Source: Mangrovibacter plantisponsor
Lineage (GTDB): Bacteria; Pseudomonadota; Gammaproteobacteria; Enterobacterales; Enterobacteriaceae
NCBI RefSeq assembly: GCF_003182475.1
Contig: NZ_QGTS01000025.1
Coordinates: forward strand, 1-48,869
DNA length: 48,869 bases
Direction of reading: 5' to 3'
Every line of letters begins with the position of its first letter. Within the stretch, counting starts at the first letter, position 1. Shown piece by piece: positions 8,692 through 18,000 of this stretch. A program made the translations under genes and the position numbers. Below the pieces are notes generated by a model, which saw only the letters and a list, made by a program, of their open reading frames with translations, had not been told where the DNA came from and did no database searches.

Positions 8692-11600
8692 TTGTCACCT
8701 CCGGACAGATACTGCAATGTATTTTCATCAATTGGCCCGAATGCAACGTGCCAACCCTTACTTTCGAATAAAGCAGTAAAGCCTTGATTATCGATAATCA
8801 AGACTTGCTTTTGTAATGGCCAGGCGAGATCGGCTTCTGCAATAATTTCGCCATCGTCATCCTGCAATTCATATCCGACTGTCGGTGCCGATAGTGATAA
8901 CGACTGAAGCAAAGCGATTTCTTCTGCGCTCAATAAACCAAACTCAAGTATCTCCGCCCAGCTCTCGTCAGGCTGAATATCCACTACCACCGAAGTCTGC
9001 ATTTTTACCGCTTCAGGCTTCTGCGGTAAATGGACCGCTTTACGGCTGGTGAATGTCATATCTGGCAGGAACTGCAGTAAATTCACCATCCACCAGAAAC
9101 CGTTAAATCCGGCTTCATAGCCATCATCCTGCGAATAACGATCGTCAAAGCAAATATGCAGCCTCAACAAATTTCGCATTTGTTCAATACTTGTCGTTGA
9201 TTTAATGGCTTGTTGCGGTACAACAGCTGCCAGCTCAATGAACTGTTGTGATGAACTACAGCTATCCAGTAAACCACCAAATACAAATGGTTCATCAGGC
9301 AAAAGTGCATTCAACCGATAAGCGGGTGCGTTCTCCTGCATTTCATAGGCGTACTTTTGTTTGGCTCCGCTATCCTGCGACTTTTTAGGATCCAGCCACA
9401 CCCAGGCGTAGGCAGCGGCCATTTTCTGCCATAGTAGAGTTTTATTACCGGGATCAGAGAGATAATCGAGTAGCAGTGCAAAACTGTTTCTCTCCCTGAA
9501 TGAACCTTCAAGTGTCGCAAAGTTTGTATCATGGAACGGGTCATAAAACTTAGGCTGTTTCATATTCGGGTTATGACCAAGCCCCATGACATTCTGTACA
9601 TGTTTAATACCTTGTTCTTGAAGGTCTGCCCAGGTCACTGTCCATACCCAAAAATTACCGCTGTCTTTAATCGCCTGCCGTTTTTGGACATCATCCGACA
9701 CGCTATCTTTATGAAAAGCAAAACCATCAAGGAAAATTGCTACCGGTTTTATCTTTTCTGACTGCATCAGAGGATAGAGCACATAATCTGGTCGGCTAAG
9801 GATGCCTACCCCTTCTTTAACCCCTAAATCAACCTGTGCTTTGAGATGCCAGCTCATCGCCGGTTCTGTACGGGTATTAATAATCCAGCCTGCGTTCTGA
9901 TGGGCATAACTCCGGCTCACGAGAAGATTTTTGTTATCCTGCAGGCAGTGAATGAACCTTTTTTCCAGTTCACTCCCCATCATGGCATCAAGCGAAATGT
10001 TTTTGATGGAATCAATAACGCGTATAGCAGCACTGGCCTTCAGGATTTTCGCCAGTAAGAGACGCGCCTGATCTCTTGATACATACTTCATACGCCCGCG
10101 GTCACGGTAAGCGTAAACACAGCGATAACAGCCGTCTTTATGCGTATCATGGTTGCAGCTGCATTCCACTAACGCCTTGTAGGCCAGCTCAAGTAATTTC
10201 AGCAGGTTGTCAGGTGTACGCATCAATTCTTTGAGTGAGCCGGTCCCCCCTGGTACGGTGTCGTAAATCACCAGATACTGACGCCAGGATTCGCCCTCAT
10301 TTTCAGGCTCGCGATACACCACGCCTTTCAGGTGATCCACGTTACCTTTGAAGTAATGTTTAAGCCCAAGCTGAATGGCTGCCCCCAGGGAGGCTTCCAC
10401 CACGCGATCGTTACTGTAGCTGGTTACCGGCAGCAGGATACGCAATGCCTCAGATTCCAGTTGGCGATAAAGGTAGAGATAATCTTCAAACTTCGCTTTT
10501 TCGGGTTCAGCGCGATATTTACAGCTCAGGTCATGACGAGGTTCATGATCGCGAGGGCGCTGCACCATGCCGCAGCCGAGGCAAACTTTAAACCCGGTGC
10601 GTTTCTTTGCCTCTCCTGCGATCATCAGTTCATTGGCATCATCCGCCATTTTGCCAAAGTTGATATCTCGCAGAGTCACTTTGCTCAAAAACTCAAAGCC
10701 AAACGGGATTTCTCCTTCATCAATGGCATAAGCGGCCGATACATCCTCTTTTTCGAAGCTGACCAGCAGCTGTCGCTGGAAGAATGCCGGTTCTCGGCTA
10801 TCGCTCTCATCACTGATCTGGCTGTCCCGGGCGCTTGAGCGGGCATAAACCTGGCGAAGCTTCAGTAACGTCGTTTTTTGTCCGGCATCAGCCCAACCTG
10901 GTGTGCCGCATTTAGGGCAGTATTTATGCTGATCGCCGGTCTGATCGATATTCTCGCTGTAGTTACAGTGGCTGCAAATACGCCAGTTTTCAGGCTCAGA
11001 CAATTTAAGATCAATCTGTTCGATTTCAACTTTATGCCCGCCCGCATAGAAGTTATTCAACGGGGCCAGTTCAGCCAGCGCCGTTGATGCCGGACGTTCG
11101 TATTCGTAGGTCGTGTTCTGATACTCACGCGTCTCCCCACCGTCTTTACGCCGCCACAGCACAGAACGCAGCGTAATACCGGCCTCCGGGAAGGCATAGT
11201 TGGGAAGTAATCCTTCATCGGTGAGGAAATTAAGCGTTTGCTTGTTATTGATCTGGTTCACCAGGGCCATCAGCGCCTGACGTTCCGAAGTCAACTCGCG
11301 CATATCGCTGTCAAAGTTTTGATCGTGCGGATCGCTCTCCAGCTTGTCGATACTGCGCTTGAGTTTATCAATCCGGGAACGCAACGATTTGCGATCTTCC
11401 ACCAGCAGTTTTAATGCTTGTTCGATACGTTGAACCAGAGAACGCTGCCCTGATGCCCCTTGCAAATATGACAGTAACTGTAGACGAGTGTCTTCCGTAA
11501 GATCCGGGAAGATGGACGAGAACTGCTGAGCAATATCCGCATGATGTTGTTCAACATAACGCAGGAAGTTATAAGGGAACCCAGACTTGTGTCCAAACTC

Positions 11601-14600
11601 CAGCTCGTCCAGCATCTGCTTCACGTTTTTGCTGATAGCAGATGCCGGGACGCCGGTTTTCACCCAGTTGTCCATGCAGAATGCGGCCAGCTGACGCTCC
11701 AGGATAGCCGTTGCGTTCAGGAACACACCAGGGGCCTGTACCTGCCCTTGCATCATCTCCAGAGGCTCTTCAAAGAAGAACTGATCGTGCGGGTTCCCCT
11801 CAGCCACCGTGATGTTAAGTGCATTGCCGTCTTTACGCCCGGCACGACCAATACGCTGTAAGTAATTAGCCTGCGCGGGTGGAACAGAACAGAGTAATAC
11901 CGTAGAAAGGTCACCCACATCGATACCCATCTCCAGAGTCGGTGTTGCCGAAAGCAGGTTGATATTCCATGGCTGATTACCGCGGTAGAACGATTGTTCC
12001 GTAGCCTCACGATCTTCACGGCTCAGTAATCCGGTATGCTCTGCCCCCTGAACACGAGCGATGTCCATATTATCCCAGTGCCAGGTCACTGTATTTTCAG
12101 TTTCCTGATAGCGGCCTTCACAGCGCAGAGAAAGACATGGAGCGTTTCGCCAGTGCCACCCCTGATCGGCCGGTGCCCGAACAACCTCACGACAGCAAGA
12201 GCAGTTTAGCTGAACAACATCTCGGCTCACTACCAGCGCTGAAGGTACTAGCCCCCAAGCTTCTTTGCCTTTTGTGTCAAAGTCTTTTACCAACCCGGCC
12301 ATTTTTAGTGTCGCAAACAGACGTCGTAAAACCGTCTCGGCCAGGCTGCTGATAAACAGATTATTGCCGTTGCTGAGCGTTCGGTTGATCCAATGCTGAT
12401 ACCAGCTGGGGTTGGATTTCGCACCAATCAGGCGATGGAAGCCATTTATTTTTTCAAACGAGGCATAGGCCGGTTTACGCGTTTTCGGACCAATAGATGG
12501 CATATAGCGTGAAGTTCGCTCCTTCTGCGTCATCATAAAGGTCTTGCCCTCACGACGATAACTTTCGAAAGCCGGATGCAGAACAGCTCCCGCCTGCCGC
12601 TGATGCCAAAGAACGCCAATCACCAGGTGTGCCACCTGCTCAACGCTGACCCCAACCATTTCATCACCCAGCTCTTCGACAAGCTGTTGGTGAAGCGCCG
12701 TTATCGCTGAATTGAAACGTGCAACATCAATTCCTGCAGTTGCGTAACCGGTGGCCTCCAGCGTACGTCCAATTCGTGCGCGTAGGGTAAATTCGCTGTA
12801 TACCTCCCAGTCGAGACGAAGAGAAACCAGCTCCGGTAAATCGGAACTCACTGCCAGTTGGCCTTCGTTCTTCAACGTCTGGTAATCGTTCATCCACTGC
12901 ATGTTGGGCGCGATGAAGCTCGCGGCAAAATGAGCATCATCCGGTGAACGTTCACGCGTCTGCTGGCAGACACGTGTCGCAAAGGCATCCAACGGTAACG
13001 TTTCTTTTTCACCCAACACGCTGGCGATTTGTCCGCGTACCATCAACGGCCAGGTTCGGGCGGTAAAGAAACTGGCGCGGTGTGCGGCATCCTGTACCGA
13101 GTCAGAAAACGTAATCAGTTTTTTATGTTCGTTGAACTGGCTGCCATAAAGCTGATGGATCATCACCGCCGACAGGCTGGCTGCCTGTGACCCAAGAATC
13201 GAAATACCCTGTTTGCTGTTGCAGTACGGGCATTCGTTGGCAAATTCCAGCTCATCCTTACGCTCTTTGAGCATATCCGGGATAAGTACTTGTAGCAGAC
13301 CAGTATGGCCACAATGCCCGCACTGCACGTTAGATTGCTTATTGAGCTTTAAACAGGAAGGGCACAGCTTCTGGTGAACACCGCTGACAGGTTTATCGTT
13401 GTTATCCGGGAAGGCCAGTACAATAGAACGGCCTTTTTCGAAGAACTGACGATAAATACCGTCCAGATCAGTTTCGAGTTGAACGCTCTGACCATGGCGC
13501 AGGCTCGCCCACCCGGTAGCATGGCAGTCACGACAGTGAATAACGGGAAGATAATGTTCGCGATCTTCCACCGCGACATCATCAGCAAAAACAAGCTCAG
13601 GTGTTTTTGACACGCTGGCGACCAGGCGGCGCATCTCGCGCAACCACAGCTGAGAACGTAGTTGCACAAAAGGCAGAACGGGGCGTGCTTTATTCGCCTG
13701 TAGGCGCTTTTCCCGATCTTCCTGTTTTTCTGGAACCTCCAGGCGTGCCTGGGCAATTAGTGCCAGAATGCTTTGCAGCACGCGGGTTGCATGCCCGGCG
13801 CTTTCCGCCAGCATCACCTGGAGATTTTCCAGGCACTGCTGTTCCGACAAAATACCGCCCTGCAAATCCTCCAGCAGCACATGCAGAATACTGTGGCGAC
13901 GTAACAGTGAGCCCAACTCAATACGCTTTTCACGTCCGCGATCGCTGTCCAGATCGGCAGGTAATTGCAGTGAACTATTCGGGAACCACAGCGGAATTTG
14001 TCCGTTCAGATAATCTACCGGGCTGGCGTACGTTTGCGGATCCAGCGCCGCGCTGACATCCTGTCCCGGATACTGACTGTACTCGATGGTATAACCTTGC
14101 AGATACTCTGCCGCCGTGTAGCGATCTTCGCGAATAACCGCGTCATCGCTAAACGGCTGATCAAAGATCGTTTTCGCATAATCGAGTAGTTGCCCCAGTT
14201 CGTCACCTACGGTAGCCGACGTTCCCACACAGGCAAAACGCTTGTCATCAACACCGATATGATGCTTTAAGCGGCGCACCAGACAGGCCAGATCCGACCC
14301 CTGCGCACCATCAAACGTATGCAGTTCATCCACCACCAGATAACGCAGTGACCCTGGCTGGTTATAGCGCCAGAGCTTCTGATCGCCGGGGCGCATCAGC
14401 AGGTAATCCAGCATCTTATAGTTGGTCAGCAGGATATCCGGTGGGTTCTCGCGCAGGGTATGTTTGCAGGTGATGACTTTATCCGCAGACATCTTTTTGC
14501 TGGGCTCGATTTCACTGTCGCCGACAAACAGCCCGACAGTCACTTTGCCATGTAGTTGCGGATCGCTGGCGATGGTTTTAGCGAAACGGCTGGCCTGATC

Positions 14601-15029
14601 GGTTGCCAGGGCGTTCATTGGATAAATGATGATCGCTTTAACACCGGCCTCTGATGCCCCCGAACAATGGTTAAGCAGCGGGAACATAAAACATTCCGTT
14701 TTACCGGAACCCGTCCCGGTCGCCACCAGCGTCGGCTGAGGCGTCTCGATACCCAGGCGCTGAAACGCCTGCGCCTGATGCGCGTGCGGTGGGAACGGCA
14801 GCGTCAGGTAAGGGAAGAAGTTCAGCGGTAAGTCACTTTTACGAAACGGCAGCTGAGCGGAAAGATACGGCCCTTTCAGCAGCGTTTCCGGCTGGGACAG
14901 AAATTGCTCCAGCATAGAGACGTTATTGTTTTCTTCACCGTTAAACAGCGGGCTGTTAAGCGGAAAGGCAGCCCGTAAAAAGGAAGCAACGCTGTCGGCA
15001 ACCTGCCGACTAACAACGGAAGGCAGCAT
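8688..15029 (-). CDS. Giant YprA-family DEAD/DELH helicase with DUF1998 and nuclease-like tail (DruE/DrmA-DrmB-like)
   Basis: A 2,113-residue protein. The first RecA domain has TGTGSGKT (104-111), DELH (234-237) and SAT (271-273). A large insert carries zinc-finger-like cysteine pairs (C499/C502, C556/C559, C570/C573, C600/C603). The second RecA domain has SATPTLEMGIDVGD (1027-1040) and QRIGRAGRKDG (1058-1068). Further cysteine pairs occur near 1352/1355 and 1371/1374. DUF1998 follows (about 1525-1645, with YDTVPGGTGSLKEL and four cysteines in CSCNHDTHKDGCYRC). Then comes a Vsr/DUF559-like segment: E1687/E1689, RPDY (D1748), VAIFLDGFAFH (D1768). DISARM splits helicase (DrmA) and DUF1998 (DrmB) into two genes; here they are one, as in Druantia DruE. 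The start is TGATG-coupled to the methylase stop and preceded by AAGGAG. Confidence 0.9.
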   Translation of the reverse strand: MLPSVVSRQVADSVASFLRAAFPLNSPLFNGEENNNVSMLEQFLSQPETLLKGPYLSAQLPFRKSDLPLNFFPYLTLPFPPHAHQAQAFQRLGIETPQPTLVATGTGSGKTECFMFPLLNHCSGASEAGVKAIIIYPMNALATDQASRFAKTIASDPQLHGKVTVGLFVGDSEIEPSKKMSADKVITCKHTLRENPPDILLTNYKMLDYLLMRPGDQKLWRYNQPGSLRYLVVDELHTFDGAQGSDLACLVRRLKHHIGVDDKRFACVGTSATVGDELGQLLDYAKTIFDQPFSDDAVIREDRYTAAEYLQGYTIEYSQYPGQDVSAALDPQTYASPVDYLNGQIPLWFPNSSLQLPADLDSDRGREKRIELGSLLRRHSILHVLLEDLQGGILSEQQCLENLQVMLAESAGHATRVLQSILALIAQARLEVPEKQEDREKRLQANKARPVLPFVQLRSQLWLREMRRLVASVSKTPELVFADDVAVEDREHYLPVIHCRDCHATGWASLRHGQSVQLETDLDGIYRQFFEKGRSIVLAFPDNNDKPVSGVHQKLCPSCLKLNKQSNVQCGHCGHTGLLQVLIPDMLKERKDELEFANECPYCNSKQGISILGSQAASLSAVMIHQLYGSQFNEHKKLITFSDSVQDAAHRASFFTARTWPLMVRGQIASVLGEKETLPLDAFATRVCQQTRERSPDDAHFAASFIAPNMQWMNDYQTLKNEGQLAVSSDLPELVSLRLDWEVYSEFTLRARIGRTLEATGYATAGIDVARFNSAITALHQQLVEELGDEMVGVSVEQVAHLVIGVLWHQRQAGAVLHPAFESYRREGKTFMMTQKERTSRYMPSIGPKTRKPAYASFEKINGFHRLIGAKSNPSWYQHWINRTLSNGNNLFISSLAETVLRRLFATLKMAGLVKDFDTKGKEAWGLVPSALVVSRDVVQLNCSCCREVVRAPADQGWHWRNAPCLSLRCEGRYQETENTVTWHWDNMDIARVQGAEHTGLLSREDREATEQSFYRGNQPWNINLLSATPTLEMGIDVGDLSTVLLCSVPPAQANYLQRIGRAGRKDGNALNITVAEGNPHDQFFFEEPLEMMQGQVQAPGVFLNATAILERQLAAFCMDNWVKTGVPASAISKNVKQMLDELEFGHKSGFPYNFLRYVEQHHADIAQQFSSIFPDLTEDTRLQLLSYLQGASGQRSLVQRIEQALKLLVEDRKSLRSRIDKLKRSIDKLESDPHDQNFDSDMRELTSERQALMALVNQINNKQTLNFLTDEGLLPNYAFPEAGITLRSVLWRRKDGGETREYQNTTYEYERPASTALAELAPLNNFYAGGHKVEIEQIDLKLSEPENWRICSHCNYSENIDQTGDQHKYCPKCGTPGWADAGQKTTLLKLRQVYARSSARDSQISDESDSREPAFFQRQLLVSFEKEDVSAAYAIDEGEIPFGFEFLSKVTLRDINFGKMADDANELMIAGEAKKRTGFKVCLGCGMVQRPRDHEPRHDLSCKYRAEPEKAKFEDYLYLYRQLESEALRILLPVTSYSNDRVVEASLGAAIQLGLKHYFKGNVDHLKGVVYREPENEGESWRQYLVIYDTVPGGTGSLKELMRTPDNLLKLLELAYKALVECSCNHDTHKDGCYRCVYAYRDRGRMKYVSRDQARLLLAKILKASAAIRVIDSIKNISLDAMMGSELEKRFIHCLQDNKNLLVSRSYAHQNAGWIINTRTEPAMSWHLKAQVDLGVKEGVGILSRPDYVLYPLMQSEKIKPVAIFLDGFAFHKDSVSDDVQKRQAIKDSGNFWVWTVTWADLQEQGIKHVQNVMGLGHNPNMKQPKFYDPFHDTNFATLEGSFRERNSFALLLDYLSDPGNKTLLWQKMAAAYAWVWLDPKKSQDSGAKQKYAYEMQENAPAYRLNALLPDEPFVFGGLLDSCSSSQQFIELAAVVPQQAIKSTTSIEQMRNLLRLHICFDDRYSQDDGYEAGFNGFWWMVNLLQFLPDMTFTSRKAVHLPQKPEAVKMQTSVVVDIQPDESWAEILEFGLLSAEEIALLQSLSLSAPTVGYELQDDDGEIIAEADLAWPLQKQVLIIDNQGFTALFESKGWHVAFGPIDENTLQYLSGGDK

Positions 15030-18000
15030 CAGGCGCTCTCCTTATCTTGTGCAAAGAATGCCCAGGCCACTTTATAATCGTCTTCACGGTCAGGTTTGAT
15101 AAAAGGTGCCTGCCAGACGACGGTTCGGCGCTCGCCTTCATCGCTGCGGGTATAATCATCAAAAGTGGCGCTAACAGTGCCGGTTTGAAAATGCTTGACA
15201 TCATCCCAGCCGATGGCTTGATCGGTACAGTCGCCACCGGTCCAGTCCGGGCTGTCGACATCAAAGACAAAACCGTTTTTCAGGTCAGCTTTACGCGCGG
15301 TACGCGGCAGGCCAACGCCCACCAGGCCTTTACTTGGGGTAAAAATAATGCGGCCGTTTTGATCGTACCAGGTGTCCGCTTCGTACTGACGCATGACCGG
15401 GAACTGAACGCGATAGATAGTAAGTAGTTCTTCGAGAGTTAACCCTAGCGCCTGCGCCACCAGCACGTCGATTTCCACCAGCGCCTGACGGCGGCTGTAG
15501 TCGGAGCGTAAAGCGCAGTTACGCTGCCACTCTGGGGTCAGATTGGCGAAGAAATTCTGAGGGAGCTGTGGGAGATCGCGGCTCCAGCGTTGGGTGTTGA
15601 ATTCTGGGGTGTAGCAGGATTGCCAGAGATTAGCATAAGCGGTACCTACACCCATCAATGTTAAGCCACGTGCGACTAACTGCCTTCCAGCTTCGCAGAC
15701 CAAAGGCATCAGTTTTAGTAATTCATCTCTAAAGTTTGATTTACCAGTACTTTTAACCCAAAAATCAAATGCAATGGACAGTGATGCCGTTGTAAATAAT
15801 GTCAGGCGATGAGTATCGCTGAAAACCGCCGAAAAACAACCATCTATATGCCCTACTGCAGGTGGTATAAGCGTTGGAATTAGAGTTCTTTCCCCAGACT
15901 GGCTCAGCATTTTTCTGGCAACGTAACGATAATAATCCGTCACCTTTCTCGGTTCATCTTCACCCGGTTCAGTCCAAGTAATGCGTGGAGTACGTTTGGC
16001 ATACTCCTGCACATCACATGCTGGCATATAGTTAGTGCGCGGCAGGTAATCGTCGGGCAATGTTAGCAGGTCCAGGCAGTCATAATCGCTGTTTAACGTA
16101 CAGTTTTGGCGTGGAGTCTTGTAGAACGGCGTCCCAACAAAGAAGTGCGGGCCAGATAATACCCATTGTGATGCATCCTCAGGGAACTGCGTCTTACGTT
16201 CAATAGTACCGTCTTTCTGCTGGTTTGTTTCGTGCCACATTTCCAGAGACAGATACTGCCCCTGCAAATCACCTAATCTCTTCGGCTGATTAGCAAACTT
16301 TTCCAGCACAGCAACAAGTTGTTCTGCGTGCAAAGCTGGTAAACGAGCCTGCCATGCAGGAGTTCCTTCGCTGTCATACAGACGAGCAAATAAAGAGAGC
16401 TCCTTTAAACCAATATGAATTAGCCGTGAACGATGGCCCGATGTATTCCAGGAAACTTTGATTTTGCCTTCAATTTCCTGCTCATCTTTGATACCCGGAA
16501 CAGGACCAGCGTTGTTGTGTTCAAACGAGGCATCAATAGCGCTTACTGCGTAAACATTTGACATGTTAATAAAGGACGGCTTTATTTTCTGCGGTCCATA
16601 GATATTGATACTGAACATCGTTGCATGATGAACCTCGGCAAAAAGGCTCAATTCATTATGAAATTGAAAATGCGCCCTCAGCCTCGGATATACCGACGCA
16701 CGCAGCTGCCCACCTTTTGGATCATCATAAATTCCTTCCGGGTGCAGGAAACCTGCCACGCCTTTCTGCGCCCCTAAGCGCCATGCCTGCGGCAGGAAGC
16801 ATTTATACAGATTAGTCTGCACGCCACGCAGCACCGGGTAGTTCTGCTGCGCATTCAGGAAGTTTTGCATCCCTTCGCAGCCTTCATACTCGCTGCGCCA
16901 GGCATTTTCGAGCAGCGGAATTCGATTGAAGGTTTCATGACGCAATGTCGCCAACTTCGAAGCACTCAATCGGCCTAGAACAAACTCCGGCTCGTAGTCG
17001 CCCAGCACACCCGCTTCCTGCCATTCCACTTTCAGCCACGGCGGGTTTCCAAGCATCAGGTCAAAACCACCACGCTCGGCGTACAGATCGCAGAATTCCA
17101 GATCCCAATGGAAGAAACGGTGCTGCTTTTTCAGCGCATCAACAATCGCCAGACGCGGCAAATGGCGGAACAGCACATCGGTTTTCAGGCGACCTGCACC
17201 GGAAAACAGCGAAGACTCTTCACGCACCATGCCCTCGTCGGCAAACAGATCGCCGGTGGCCTGTTCTGTACTTTCTATCACTCTTTCCGTGACGACAATA
17301 CCGTCGAGCAGAGTCTCCATCTCCATCAGCCACATACCGCGATCCGGCAGTTCATCCGCTTTGTCGATCGGCCAGAACCACAGCGCGCACCAGTAGTCCA
17401 TCACCCAGCGCAGTTTCTGATAGGTACTGTTATCTTCGAGGCGGCCGCTGAAGGTTTCATCTTTGCTGCTTAAAGAAGAGCGAACTTGAGCCGTATTTTC
17501 CGCAGGCCATACCGGGTAATTGTCGGCGGTTTTCTGGCGCTCAGCTTTCAGTTGCTGACGAAACGTGTTCCAGAGCGCTTCCACTTTGCCGCTGATGCGC
17601 TGCACATCAACAATCTCATGTGGAGCAAAGCTTTTAGTAAACTCTTTGCGCCAGCTATCCAACGCTTTGAAATCATCCGGATAGCGCTGCTTAACGGTTT
17701 TGTCGCTGTAGTTGGCCATGCCGCTGTCCGGTAGCAGGAAGTGGAAAATCTGCTTCTCTTCGCGTGGAATATTCATCGCCAGCTCGGCTGGCTCGCTGTT
17801 AAGCCAGCTCGGATCTTTCGCTTTTTTGTAGGTCAGCTCGCTCTTGTTGAACACCTGACGGCGTGCGCCAACCAGCGAGTTGCCACAGTGCAGCTGGTAG
17901 CCAAACCACGGTACAAATGCATCGCCGCTGATGGCGTTCAGCCACAGCGACACTTCAGCCAGCTCCACCGCCACCGGGTTTAAGTCCACGCCGAAGACGT

